The notes beneath the pieces are model-generated. The model was given only the letters and a program-made list of their open reading frames with translations, ran no database searches and had not been told where the DNA came from. 64,000 nucleotides of DNA from Symbiodinium sp. CCMP2592 (lineage: Eukaryota; Sar; Dinophyceae; Suessiales; Symbiodiniaceae). The position numbers and the translations under genes were made by a program. The stretch covers positions 291,001 to 355,000 of the forward strand of contig CAJNDT010006146.1 of NCBI GenBank assembly GCA_905221615.1, in the 5' to 3' direction. This document shows positions 50,048 to 59,659 of the stretch, in pieces (positions within the stretch are counted from its first letter, which is position 1; every line of letters begins with the position of its first letter).

Positions 50048-50233
50048 GTACACTAGCTAGCGTATCCTCCCGCCACCTCCCTCTACACCTCCGGGGAGTA
50101 CGTAGCAAGCCTAGCTTAAGCTAGCTGGCTTCACGCAGTAGCACGGACAACACGAACTTCTCTCTTTTTAGCGTTGTGACGAAGTCCCGCGTTAGCCCGG
50201 AGAAGAACTCTAGCCTTTGGCTAGCTAATCTCC
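50048..50233 (-). repeat. Split direct repeat Y2 (186 bp)
   Basis: Identical to 50478-50663 except two positions (tgtgacg/tgtggcg and cggaga/cggcga). It begins gtacactagctagcg at the left end of the element and contains the 14-bp palindrome ctagcttaagctag at 50111-50124. A 17-bp G/T spacer (50234-50250) separates it from X2. Confidence 0.95.
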
Positions 50234-50250
50234 AGGGTGGGTTGGGTGGG

Positions 50251-50477
50251 CACTCGAAATTTGCCCCCCAATAGCTGGGGGCCTTTCAGCACAATGGCCA
50301 CGGAGTAGCACCGCTTCACCGGCCATGTGCAGACACTCTAGCAAACAGACAAGCTTCGTTCTGTTTAGCTTCAGAGGAAAACCCCTTCGACGTTTTCTAG
50401 CGAAACACCTTCGATGTTTCCCAAGGGGATACTGGCGCTAGCATACACTGTCGTACCTCGTCCCTCGGCACGAGTGC
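50251..50477 (-). repeat. Split direct repeat X2 (227 bp)
   Basis: Matches 59660-59886 at all but one of 227 positions (cccaagggg versus cccaaaggg). Its right end, ggcacgagtgc, abuts gtacac of Y1. The same two ends would meet in a circularised copy. Confidence 0.95.
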
Positions 50478-50663
50478 GTACACTAGCTAGCGTATCCTCC
50501 CGCCACCTCCCTCTACACCTCCGGGGAGTACGTAGCAAGCCTAGCTTAAGCTAGCTGGCTTCACGCAGTAGCACGGACAACACGAACTTCTCTCTTTTTA
50601 GCGTTGTGGCGAAGTCCCGCGTTAGCCCGGCGAAGAACTCTAGCCTTTGGCTAGCTAATCTCC
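50478..50663 (-). repeat. Split direct repeat Y1 (186 bp)
   Basis: Second copy of the 186-bp repeat, internal, directly after X2 on the plus strand. It carries its own copy of the palindrome at 50541-50554. It diverges from the outer copy exactly after ctaatctcc. Confidence 0.95.
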
Positions 50664-50810
50664 TTGCGCAGCCGTAGGGCTACCAGGGACCTAGCTTACG
50701 GGCCTTCTTAGCGAACCTCGGAGCCTTCGGCTCTCTGGTCCTTTTCCTCACTCCTAGCTCTTGGAAGTAGCTAGCCGAGTGTTCGAGGAGACGGCCCAGC
50801 ACGCGCCACT
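50664..50810. other. Non-coding gap between RNase H and repeat Y1
   Basis: About 150 bp of 3' non-coding sequence of the nested element, with several TAGC motifs (tagcttacg, tagcgaacc, tagctcttgg). No frame is supported. Confidence 0.5.
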
Positions 50811-51224
50811 CTAGCTTTTCCCCTCCAGGTTCACCCTGAAGTCCGGGGAGAAACTAGCGAAGTTCTCGTTCGTGAGGTCGTCCGCTAGCTGGTTCAGATC
50901 CCTGCGGATCCACTGTAGCTGAAGCTCACAGTTCTTAGCGGAGAGTTCCTCTGCTAGCTCCATCAACACCAGTGTCGACGGGAACTTCGTCGTCATAGCC
51001 TTCTTCAGTAGCGCTTCGTTGGACTGGTTGTCAGTGTAGCCACGGATGGCCACCTTGGAGGTCTTCTTAGCATCCCCTTCCGGGACCCAGAGCCTCACAC
51101 CAACCAGAGTAGCCAGTAGCTCCAACGCGGCTATGACCTTGTTCGGGTCTCCTTTAGCGAAGGCCCAGGGGGCCCATTCCTTCTTCACCTCTAGCGAGAA
51201 CCAGGGACCGTGGCAGCCGTCCAC
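50811..51224 (-). CDS. RNase H domain of the tyrosine-recombinase element
   Basis: The minus strand reads MDGCHGPWFSLEVKKEWAPW (initial GTG), AALELLATLVGVRLW, IRGYTDNQSN and LQWIRRDLNQLADDL. The Glu in LELLA, the Asp in TDNQSN and the Asp near NQLADDL fit the E-D-D set of DIRS/gypsy-type RNase H, which removes RNA from the hybrid after reverse transcription. It overlaps the RT stop by one base and is in another frame, so either a shift or restart joins them or the copy is broken there. Confidence 0.75.
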   Translation of the reverse strand: MDGCHGPWFSLEVKKEWAPWAFAKGDPNKVIAALELLATLVGVRLWVPEGDAKKTSKVAIRGYTDNQSNEALLKKAMTTKFPSTLVLMELAEELSAKNCELQLQWIRRDLNQLADDLTNENFASFSPDFRVNLEGKS

Positions 51225-52572
51225 TAGCTCGAGGAAGCCCCCGGTGCCGCCCCGTCCAATAGCGAGGCCGGCTTCTGGAGACGGCCCCCCGCTTCCAGGC
51301 GGTCTGCTAGCCAGCCACAGAGGACGCGAATCATCGTGGGTAGCGTGAGGAGCCCCAGCTTCCCCTGAACGGCCGAAGACCAGGCGTGTAGCGGTCCCAG
51401 GAAGGGGCGCTCCCAGTCTAGCGCCATGGAAGCGAACCCCAGGCGCCCTAGCCCTTGTGCGAAGGGCCGAGCCTCACACTTCCCATCTCGGACTAGCTTC
51501 CGTAGCCATTCCACTAGCCAGTCGGTTCTCTTCTGAGACAGGCCTAGCCTCCAGGTGGAGTACTCGGTTTCCATGCCTAGCCACTCCCCCCGAAATCCCC
51601 CCCTCGTCTTGGCCCACTTGAAGGGGTACCCAAGACTAGCGAGGAAGAGATAGCTTAGCGGGATCCCCATGCGTCCTCTAGCCCCTCGGCCCAAGGACTC
51701 GAGGTCGTCGGCATAGAGAAGCATGTCTAGCGGGAACGATGGCCCTAGCAGGTGGTATGTGAGTCGAAGCCCACACGCCGCTATGCGGGTCCACCAGTAG
51801 CTCGCACATGATAGCCCGAAGGTCCCACCAGATTAACGTAAACCGTCTGGCTGTCGGGGTCCCCCGGTGTAGCTTCCTCGGTGTCGATCTGACACCCTAG
51901 GTAGCCATGCTCTCCTTCGGCATGTTTGTAGCGTCGGTGAGCTTTAGCGATGTCGCCCACCACGGAGAAGGCCACCTCGTTAGCGTCGATGTGCTCCCGA
52001 AGTAGCTGCTTCTTCTCCCTATAGCTCCTGGGGCCCGGATCTTGTCCCTGCACTTAATGCGGTGGTTGACCCGGACCCCGTGGGTAGCATCGTGGATCAT
52101 CCTCTTCTTTCCACTAGCTTCGTCCTCGACGATGACAGCTAGCGCGGCGATGGCTCGATGCTCGCCATAGCGGGCTTTGAACTCCCCTAGCGTCATCTTG
52201 ACCATGAGGCCCTCCGCCACGTCCTCTTCGAACTTCTCCCTAGCGAACTCACGGTACTCCTCCACCGAGGAGTAGTTCGGGACCCAGGCTAGCGCCGCCT
52301 CCCAAGGGGCGTTCTCCAAGGGCCACTTTAGCTGTTCCTCGAAAACGTGGGGAGTGCGTGGTCGGGTCCCTCACCCCCACCGGTAGCCCCTCCTCGGCCT
52401 GGAGGAGGAAGTCCCTGTCGGGATCGCCGGCCGCGGTCAGTAGCGCCCGGATGAGGCGGAGGTATAGCGGCTGCCCCGGGGCCACCTTTAGCAGCTCCGG
52501 GTCTCCCAGGTCATTAGCTTCCAGCCACTCTTTCCAGATCAAGCGTAGCTGCTCCTGGAGATCTTCGGTCAA
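51224..52572 (-). pseudogene. Reverse transcriptase of the tyrosine-recombinase element, frameshifted
   Basis: Three overlapping frames together give an RT. 52572-52249 holds an acidic leader (QLRLIWKEWLEANDLGDPEL). 52319-51897 reads YSSVEEYREFAREKFEEDVA, then KKRMIHDATHGVRVNHRIK, the usual finger motif. 52053-51781 reads VGDIAKAHRRYKHAEGEHGY with the first catalytic Asp. 51724-51224 starts MLLYADDLESLG, the YADD box with the catalytic Asp pair, followed by the thumb. The motif layout resembles DIRS/Ngaro RTs. Frame changes near 52300, 52040 and 51780 imply at least three frameshifts, so this copy is probably inactive. Confidence 0.8.
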
Positions 52573-52626
52573 GATGCTTTGGGCGTGGCCTTGTGCCCGC
52601 TTGGCCCCTCTCTCGCCGCTGCCTGC

Positions 52627-53784
52627 TCAGAGACCTTTGCCTTCCACTCCGCCGGAGCTAGCTAGGGCACAGCCCGTGGCCCCCCCGGCAGCCATGCGGA
52701 AGGCTTCCTTCTCTAGCTCCGCTTCCGAACCTATCTCAGCGAGGATCACCTCCATCATTTTCTCCCGTAGCCAGTCCCAGTTGGGACCTTCGGCGTAGCT
52801 GCGGGTAGCGTGGGGCCAGCGTCCTGGGGAGCAGAGGCCCCCACCATCATGGTAGCTCTTGTTGCCACCTAGCTGTTGGCAGGTCCTTGGTGGCCCTGAA
52901 CCCCCTAGCACTCGCGGACCCTCCGGCTCACAGGTCGGGAAGGTCTCGGGTAGCGGGCACTCCGGCCTAGCGCCACCCCCCTCCCCCTGGGCAGCGGTAG
53001 CAGGGTGCTGGCAGGAGTCCAGAATAAGGGTAGCCAGCCACTGGCACATCCTAGCGGGCCACTTCTCGGAACCAGAGGTCTTGAAGGGGCCCTTAGCGGT
53101 GCGCTGGAACATGCGGCCCAAGGTAGCAGCGGAAGGCAGCGGTCCTGTGTAGCAGCCCTTTTTGTCATAGCACGGCAGGCCTTCATGTACGAAGTCTGGC
53201 ATAGCAGAAGAGCATTTCAGTAGCAGCCGCGTCGGCTTAGCGTATGGCGTACCAAAACTAGCCTGGTGGAAGGCCACGGTCCGTAGCCCCTTGTGCAGAA
53301 GGTCGGCTAGCGGCGGCCACTGCCACATAGAAGCCGGCCGTGTCCCTTGATGTGGGCCCCCAAGGTCCTCGGGCTGCTCCATGGCAAGGAAGGTAGCTGC
53401 ACCGTCGGCCACGAGGGTAGCGACCGCAAAGCTGAAATCCGCAAAAATGTTGCCCAGGATAGCGCGGTCTCGCTCTGCAGGTGTTAGCGTTTCCAGACCT
53501 CGGGGAAACTCGTAGCTGCGCACCGGGCGAGGCCCTTGAAAGTTAGCCCAAGGTGCTCTGGAGAAGCTAGCGCACGGCGGGGAGAGCACCACTGCGTCGA
53601 ACTCCTTGCTAGCGATCCGGTCCAGGTAGCTTTGCCGAATCTTGGGCTGACTGAGGTCGTATTTAGCGTGCCGTAGCAGGTCGACACACTCGACCCTCAC
53701 GTCTTTGTCGAACTCTGCTGCTAGCTGGTGCAGACACTGCGCCACATCTAGCCGGCGCGAGGTACCCGAGAAGAGGTAGAGCAC
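52627..53784 (-). CDS. C5-methyltransferase-like protein of the tyrosine-recombinase element
   Basis: The frame reads VLYLFSGTSRRLDVAQCL (SAM-binding-type first strand), DAVVLSPPCASFSRAPW with Pro-Pro-Cys followed by Phe-Ser, and FLAMEQPEDLG, which sits where C5 enzymes have ENP/ENV. The rest contains FHQASFGTPYAKPTRLLL. This is closest to the cytosine-C5 DNA methyltransferase fold; target recognition parts are not recognised. The frame is open upstream without ATG to about 53914 and so overlaps the Gag end in the -1 frame, consistent with a pol frame. DIRS elements often carry a methyltransferase-like domain, usually described as Dam-like; this one looks different. Confidence 0.65.
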   Translation of the reverse strand: MLYLFSGTSRRLDVAQCLHQLAAEFDKDVRVECVDLLRHAKYDLSQPKIRQSYLDRIASKEFDAVVLSPPCASFSRAPWANFQGPRPVRSYEFPRGLETLTPAERDRAILGNIFADFSFAVATLVADGAATFLAMEQPEDLGGPHQGTRPASMWQWPPLADLLHKGLRTVAFHQASFGTPYAKPTRLLLKCSSAMPDFVHEGLPCYDKKGCYTGPLPSAATLGRMFQRTAKGPFKTSGSEKWPARMCQWLATLILDSCQHPATAAQGEGGGARPECPLPETFPTCEPEGPRVLGGSGPPRTCQQLGGNKSYHDGGGLCSPGRWPHATRSYAEGPNWDWLREKMMEVILAEIGSEAELEKEAFRMAAGGATGCALASSGGVEGKGL

Positions 53785-53900
53785 CCGTAGCGGCTTTGTG
53801 TGCGTAGCGGCCGGCTTCGCTGGCGTAGCAGCCAGTGGGTCTGGCGTAGCTTCCCCCCCCGGGGGGTCACAGGCACTGAGGGCGCAGCCGCCGTAGCGGG

Positions 53901-55117
53901 TCAGTTGGAGGGCTTATCCTCCTTAGCGGCCTCCGTTTGCTTGGTGGGGCACTTTGTAGCTGGGTGCTTGCCGAAGCATAGCGAGCAAACGTGCTCGAAA
54001 TGGCACTTGTTGCCATTCTTGCATCCCTTGGCATTGCAGCGGAAGCAGATGGGCTTCCCCTGCGGGGTGCGATCGGCACCCAGGCGCTTCTTAGCTTTGC
54101 CCCCCTTGGGGGGGGCGTCCTTGCCTTTGCCCTTCCCCTTGGGGGTCTTAGCAGGCCGCTCCTCCGTCCAGGTCCAGGGCTGCGGCCGCTTAGCATGGAG
54201 GGCTAGCGGTGTAGTGAAGTGCCTCTCCTTCACGCTAGCGTCCTTGTAGGCAAGGACTAGCGCAGCGCCGAAGGAATAGCCGGCCGTGGCCATGACCTTG
54301 TACGCGTGCTTCCTGATAGCGTGCTCGTAGCTGAGCACCAAGGTCCACGGGGGCACTAGCGACCCCGAGTCGGCACTGGACCGGAGACCATAGCAATAGT
54401 CTCCGAGCAGATAGTCTTTGTAGCGCTCGAAGAGGGCCATAGTGACATCCTGTAGCTCCTCCCGGTTGGGGTGCCTTAGCTGCATCATGATTAGCGTGTT
54501 CTGGAGCACCGTGAGCCGCAGCCGTAGCTGCTCCGGCCCAGAAGGCATGGGGGCCCTAGCCCCCCCTTCTTCATGGATAGCGTGCCATTGCCATTCCAGA
54601 CGGGCAGTAGCGTGTCGGGGTCCCACTCGTCCCGGCTAATGACCTCGGTTAGCGGCTCGGCCCGGAACTCGCCAGCTTCGAGCTCGCCTAGCTTCTTCTC
54701 AAGGTACTCTTTAGCGGGGGTTTGCTTGTCCTCCAGGTCTCCGAACTTAGCGGTGAAGGCCTGGCGCATGGCCATGTAGTCCGTAGCGGGGATGGGCTTT
54801 GCCCAGTCCCGGACCTCGCTTGTAGCCTCCGCCTCCGCTTGCCGCTCGGTGCGGGAATTAGCGGTCCTCCATGCGATGGTGACCCCCGCGGCCTGAGCGC
54901 GGCTAGCGAGCGAGGTGGACGGCTCAATTGCAAAGCTGTCCTTTAGCATCTTCTTGAGGTCCGCCTCATCTGTCGCTGAGGCTGCAAATTTAGCGACGGT
55001 ATCAATACCGTTGGAAAAGAGCTCGGATTGGATAGCATCCGAGACTTTATGTTGCACTAGCAGGAATCGAAGCTCGCTGCTTCCGAGGGCTAGCTTCTTC
55101 GCCAGAGCCTCTGCCAT
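53901..55117 (-). CDS. Gag-like protein with Cys-His zinc fingers, one frame change
   Basis: An ATG at 55115-55117 starts MAEALAKKLALGSSELRFLL. This frame runs to 54491; the partner frame 54626-53901 continues with PEQLRLRLTVLQNTLIMMQL and ends in a Lys/Gly-rich basic stretch (KGKGKGKD) plus CFRCNAKGCKNGNKCHF and CSLCFGKHPATKCP, two Cys/His zinc-binding motifs. The change falls around 54560 near a C-run (ctagcccccccttc), so an indel in a homopolymer is the simple explanation. Position before pol and the basic zinc-finger tail support a nucleocapsid role. Confidence 0.7.
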
Positions 55118-55539
55118 GGTAGCAGGCACGAGGGGCCCTACGCCACCTTAGGGAAAAACTTCAAGGGAAAAATTCCTGCTAGCACATTGGGGAAAAGCTC
55201 CTAGCGTGAGAGTGTGTCAGGGAGTGCCAGTCGATAGCTTTCGCTAAAAGGGGTCGCTGTAGCAAAGAGCGGCCCTAGCAGCCCCACCGACCCCGGCCCC
55301 TCCCCCCCAAAACTCTCGACACTCTCTCGCTCTAGCCTTCCCTTCTTTCTGGCTGCCGACATGTGTGTAGCATGACTGTAGCGTGCACACACTGGCAACT
55401 GTAGCGAGGGACGGCCTGAACTTTTGCTGCAGCTAGCGGTCGGCAGCAGAGGGCGCTGCAAGAGTAGCCGCATGCAAAGCAAAAGTAGCGGGTGCAAGTA
55501 GCGAGGCCGGGGCCTGTAGCGAGGCAGGGGCTGCCCGTC

Positions 55540-56784
55540 TTAGCGGCCGCCCCAGTCCTCCCCGCGGCTCCACTGCTTGCACCCATCACAACAGTGAGTA
55601 GCGTGGTCGTCGCACTTAAACCACATCCGCCTGTTACAGGCTCTTAGCGAACAGACCTCGCAGGTCGTAGCGCACCTGAAAATACAGGCGTTAGCGTCCC
55701 AGTGGCCTAGTGAGTAGCGGCAGCGTCCAGGCTGGTACTGCGTATAGCAGCTTGGTAGCAGCATGGCCAGCAACTCGCTAGCGCGCTCCCCCTGGGGCGT
55801 GTTAGCGGGAGGATGGGTGTAGCGACACATAAGTGCCACGTCTTCCCTCCCTAGCGAGTAGAGGTGCTCTCCATGGTGGATAGCACTCTTCAGTAGCGTG
55901 CCATCGGCACCCTTGCCGTAGCGGGGGTTAGGCCCCTTGCCTTTCCCCTTCTCATGGCGCTGGTCCCAGGAACCCAGCGGCCACAGATCGCGGTCAATAG
56001 CGGACCACGAGAGCTCGAGGTACCAGTTAGCGTGGGCCCCCGGGGGGGGTCTGGCTCGTCCCTTTAGCGCCACGCTCACTGGCGTGCCCTTAGCGAAGCG
56101 GACGTTAGCGGGCATGCCCCCCGCCTGCTGGATAGCGCGGTCCTGCTGGAGCTCGCGGCGTAGCAACTCCAGGTAGCGGTCGGGATCCTCGAATAGCGTG
56201 CCCCACGTGTAGTCGAACACATTGATTGTAGCGGGCGGCTGGCCCTTGCCCTCGGCCGGCTTGCCCTTAGCGCCCTTGCCTCGGCCCCGGCTCGGGCTGG
56301 TAGCGCGAGGGGGCGAGGGGCTAGCGGCCCTAATCTCCATGAACCTCTTAGCGGCCGACTCTGCCGGCGTAGGGTCCATGTTAGCCGGTGCCGTGGTGTC
56401 GGCGGCAGTAGCGGCCACCGGTGCCGGGTCGACACTGCTGGTAGCGGTGGCGTCTCTGGTAGCGGCCTCCTCTGCGGCCTGCAGGGAGGCTTTGCTAGCG
56501 GCCACCGCCTGCTGGTACTCCAGCTCGGCGGCCTGCTCCTCCTTAGCGAGCCGCTCCGCGGCCTCCTTCCGCTTTTGCTCTAGCGCGGCCGCTGCGACTC
56601 TCTGGTCGTGCTCGGCCTTTTTCTCTAGCGCCAGCTTAGCGGCTGCGGCCTCCGCGTCCTTGCGGGCCTTGGCCTTCGCAGCGCTAGCGGCCGCATTGGC
56701 AGCGGCGAGCTGGTCTAGCTGGGCCTTTGCTGCTGCAGCGGCGGCCTCTGTAGCTGCGAACCTCTGCGTGAGGCCCGCGGACAT
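55540..56784 (-). CDS. Ala-rich coiled-coil protein with Cys/His-rich C-terminus
   Basis: From an ATG at 56782-56784 the frame gives a long Ala/Lys/Glu/Gln-rich helix (AAAAAAKAQLDQLAAANAAA), a Pro/Ser linker with SPSRGRGKGAKG, a middle domain (NVFDYTWGTLFEDPDRYLEL, WYLELSWSAIDRDLWPLGSW) and a C-terminus with many Cys/His (CIFRCATTCEVCSLRAC, CDDHATHCCDGCKQW). The family is unknown to me. It lies between the recombinase and the Gag-like gene, and may be a structural or nucleic-acid-binding protein. An extension upstream to 56874 has no ATG. Confidence 0.6.
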   Translation of the reverse strand: MSAGLTQRFAATEAAAAAAKAQLDQLAAANAAASAAKAKARKDAEAAAAKLALEKKAEHDQRVAAAALEQKRKEAAERLAKEEQAAELEYQQAVAASKASLQAAEEAATRDATATSSVDPAPVAATAADTTAPANMDPTPAESAAKRFMEIRAASPSPPRATSPSRGRGKGAKGKPAEGKGQPPATINVFDYTWGTLFEDPDRYLELLRRELQQDRAIQQAGGMPANVRFAKGTPVSVALKGRARPPPGAHANWYLELSWSAIDRDLWPLGSWDQRHEKGKGKGPNPRYGKGADGTLLKSAIHHGEHLYSLGREDVALMCRYTHPPANTPQGERASELLAMLLPSCYTQYQPGRCRYSLGHWDANACIFRCATTCEVCSLRACNRRMWFKCDDHATHCCDGCKQWSRGEDWGGR

Positions 56785-57084
56785 AGCTTCGTCCTTTGTA
56801 GCCCTGTTGCCTCGCGGGTGCAAGGCCCGCACGTTTCGTAGCGCCTTCCTCCGCTCCTTAGCTCCTTCCCGCAAGACGGACCTAGCGCAAGCACTGGCTC
56901 CTCACCTAGCTCCTGTGTTCCCTGGGTGGCCAGACGAGGGGTCGCCCGGCCCCGGTTTCCTAGCGCCTGCCTTCGCTCCTTGCTCCTCCTGCAGGACACT
57001 AGCGGAACACGAAAGCACAACACAGGCAACAGCAAGTGACATGTAGCAAGAACGTGGTTCCCTCCACTCTCTTCTTTCTCCCGC

Positions 57085-57085
<1 letters not shown>

Positions 57086-57156
<71 letters not shown>
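57086..57156 (-). repeat. 71-bp C homopolymer (G71 on the element's sense strand)
   Basis: An unbroken run of about 71 C on the plus strand, between the recombinase stop and the Ala-rich gene. A ga-rich tract (57196-57240, gagagagagagagg) lies beside it. Length is likely to be imprecise in any assembly. Confidence 0.9.
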
Positions 57157-57157
<1 letters not shown>

Positions 57158-57294
57158 AGCACACCCCCTTTAAAAACTAGCGGCGTTTCGCAAGGGAGGG
57201 AAGAGAGAGAGAGAGAGGGAGACAGAGGGGAAAGGAAAAGAGGGTGCCGACCTAGCAGCCTTTCTAGCCTCAGTGCGAGTGCGAGTTCGGCGGC

Positions 57295-58830
57295 TTAGCA
57301 CGCCCTGCGCTCAAGGATGACTGCTAGCGGACCCCGTTGCGTGATCCTCTGGGGCCTCGTCATCTTCCGAGTTAGCGAGCGATCCTTCGCTAGCGTCCCC
57401 TTCGGAGATAGCCCCCTGGTTCGGCCAGCATAGCTTGCACACATGTGTGTACTCATGCGGCTCCGGAACCGAATCAAAAACCCTAGCGTTGCGGAAGCAC
57501 GCCGCTTCCCCATCCAGCAACCTGTAGCGCCCGCTTTGTGCAGGCGGAAAATGGCACCTGGGACCTCTACGATTACATAGCTGCCCTGGCTGCGGTCGGG
57601 CACCCTGGCCTGCTTCTTAGCGGGCCGTTCCACGACCTCTGCAGAGGCCTCGGAGCTACTCCCGGCCACTAGCGGTTCCGCGGGCTCGTCCGGTCCCTCG
57701 GGAACCTCTAGCTCTTCTGCCTCGGTCGGGACTCCTAGCAGGCCCTCCATCCAGATCTTCCGCAGCCTCGCCGCCATGTGGATAGCCTGGCTGTGGGTTA
57801 GCTTGGCCCTCTCTTCCAGCCAGGGCTCGAGGTCCGCGGCGATTTCACGCTCGTCGAGCGCCTCGTAGCGGTCGTCCCCCCTAGCTGTCTTAGCGAAGAG
57901 AGCTTGGAGACGGGACACCCTACCCGCAAAAGATCTAGCGTACACGTCGGACCCCTCGGGTTTCCAACGCCCTAGCAGATCCTTGTCTTGCGGGGGGATC
58001 TCCTTTAGCGCCAAACCTGTTGGTAGCACCGAGCGCTCACTGTGCTCCGTCCAATAGCCCTGGCCCTCCCGTGGGTAGCCCATGATAGCCAGCAGCCCCG
58101 CGGTTGCCACCATAGCGTCCGCATAGGTAGCCATCTTCTTCTCCAGTTGCCCCGCCCGGCCCAGCCGCGGCATGAGGTAATCCCGGGCGTAGTTAGCGTG
58201 GGCCTTGAGGAGGTCGAAGCCGGTCACCAGCCAGCTCTTAGCGACCAGAAAGGCGTGCTCGGACACCACGACCGGTAGCTCCTTGACCCTTCTCGTAGCG
58301 CCGGAAGTCTTGATCTTCCGGAGGATGGTGGTGAGTCGCCCCTCCACCATCACTAGCTCGGCCGGCAGGATAGCCTGAAGGTCCGACCATCTTAGCGTGG
58401 CCCAGACCTTGACCAACTTAGCCCAGGCCCAGATCCGCCAGCCTGCGGCCAGGGCGGGGTTGATGACCACGAGCTCTAGCTGCACCAGCATGTAGACGGG
58501 ATAGCGGGGCGCTCTCTTGATCAAGGGGGCCCCCTCCGCTAGCTGCTCCACAATGCTGTCCTTAGCGGCCCAGACCAGGCGACCAAAGGTGGTCCTTAGC
58601 TCCACCGGGAAATCGGCCACCTTCTCCATCCAGGAGATAGCCTTGCGAATAGCTTCTGGGACCGAACGGCCGCAGGGTTCATCACTCCTAGCGAGGAGGT
58701 AATCCACCAGGTCCGCGGCGGTGCCCGGGGGCGGCCTGAGCTTAGCTGCGTGGAGCCATTGGCGCCACTGCCTGTAGTAGCTCAGGTAGCGCTTCAAAGT
58801 CGAAGCCCGGGTCTTCCCCGGAAGCAACAT
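57295..58830 (-). CDS. Tyrosine recombinase (integrase) of the nested element
   Basis: An ATG at 58828-58830 opens 511 codons. The catalytic set is visible: Arg147 in TLRWSDLQ, a Lys in LRKIKTSG (172/174), His263 and Arg266 in TEHSERSVLPT, Trp289 in LLGRWKPEG and Tyr297 in SDVYARSF. The N-terminal residues 1-100 (STLKRYLSYYRQWRQW) fit a core-binding domain. The enzyme would join a circular DNA copy to the target without duplication. After about residue 430 the text is less regular; an alternative frame at 57520-57311 (acidic, SEGDASEGSLANSEDDEA) may be the true C-terminus. It lies 5' of Gag and RT, unlike known DIRS order. Confidence 0.85.
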   Translation of the reverse strand: MLLPGKTRASTLKRYLSYYRQWRQWLHAAKLRPPPGTAADLVDYLLARSDEPCGRSVPEAIRKAISWMEKVADFPVELRTTFGRLVWAAKDSIVEQLAEGAPLIKRAPRYPVYMLVQLELVVINPALAAGWRIWAWAKLVKVWATLRWSDLQAILPAELVMVEGRLTTILRKIKTSGATRRVKELPVVVSEHAFLVAKSWLVTGFDLLKAHANYARDYLMPRLGRAGQLEKKMATYADAMVATAGLLAIMGYPREGQGYWTEHSERSVLPTGLALKEIPPQDKDLLGRWKPEGSDVYARSFAGRVSRLQALFAKTARGDDRYEALDEREIAADLEPWLEERAKLTHSQAIHMAARLRKIWMEGLLGVPTEAEELEVPEGPDEPAEPLVAGSSSEASAEVVERPAKKQARVPDRSQGSYVIVEVPGAIFRLHKAGATGCWMGKRRASATLGFLIRFRSRMSTHMCASYAGRTRGLSPKGTLAKDRSLTRKMTRPQRITQRGPLAVILERRAC

Positions 58831-58965
58831 AGCTGCCCTCGCGGGGTCCAGACTCCCGTGCAGCTTAGCGAGAACCGGGGCATGTATCTCTAGCAGCTCT
58901 TCACGGAGCTTCCTTGCCCAAACCTCTAGCAGTCGCTCCTCTCTAGCCGCACTGATCGTGCTGGG

Positions 58966-59609
58966 CTATAGCGTCTTCCGATTCCGCTCCCCGGGGGGAG
59001 GTCTTAGCGGCGCAGGTGGCTGATGCACCGCGTCTTCGACCTCTTCCCTTGGAGCAGGTAGCGGTGGCATCCGGGCTCTCCAGGTTATATCGTCCTGGAA
59101 GTAGCCGTGCACCCTCTGATAGACAGTAGCTTCCTGCCGCGCTTCTTGCAGCCAACAGTAGACACCATCCCATAGCCACGGCTGGTATGGAATACCTAGC
59201 TCTCGAGCTAGCTGCTTGGCGACATCCTCCGCGTCGTCCAGATCCACCACTGCTAGCTCCAAGACCCCAAACCCTTGGCTGGAGAGATGCCGGTAGGCCC
59301 TGTCTAGCGTGCGCCTACGTTCCTGCTGGACCGTAGCCTGCGCCTCTAGCTCTGCCTCCATCTCCCAGCCCTCGAAGCGCACTCCCGTCTCTTCGGGCTG
59401 TGGGTCGCTAGCTGGGGTCTGCGGGACCCACGAGGGTACCTCCCCGGAAGGAGCCCCCGCGGTATCGTCCCCCCTAGCGTGGGAACCTCGGTAGGACACG
59501 AAGCACTTAGCGGGGGCGGGGAATCCCCTACCACAGTAGCGCAGTCGACGGCCGTGGCGGCTGCGCCATCTGGCGTGGTCGGCGCCAGGGTAGCGTCGCT
59601 GTCCGACAT
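58966..59609 (-). CDS. Unrecognised first ORF of the nested element, frame change inside
   Basis: An ATG at 59607-59609 starts MSDSDATLAPTTPDGAAATA; the frame switches near 59450 to one reading TGVRFEGWEMEAELEAQATV, then RAYRHLSSQGFGVLELAVV and DDAEDVAKQLARELGIPYQP. The second part is a charged alpha/beta-like segment of about 150 residues. No family recognised. It precedes the recombinase by about 130 bp on the same strand. Confidence 0.5.
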
Positions 59610-59659
59610 GGCAGCGCACCCAAAGCAGGGCTAATTAGCCCTGTTCCCCTTCCTACCCC

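Noticed and set aside
51500-51510. Dinoflagellate spliced-leader RNA gene
   Set aside because: Only 11 bases (ccgtagccatt) of the 22-nt leader match; no donor or snRNA-like downstream part. It falls inside the RT gene of the nested element and includes a grid TAGC.
51224-51724. GCTA motifs locked to one codon phase in RT
   Set aside because: Eleven motifs between 51260 and 51578 are all in the same phase, which looked striking, but other parts of RT and the recombinase use all three phases.
56715-57164. Poly-Gly proteins from the G71 run
   Set aside because: Frames through the homopolymer are artefacts and overlap the start of the Ala-rich gene.
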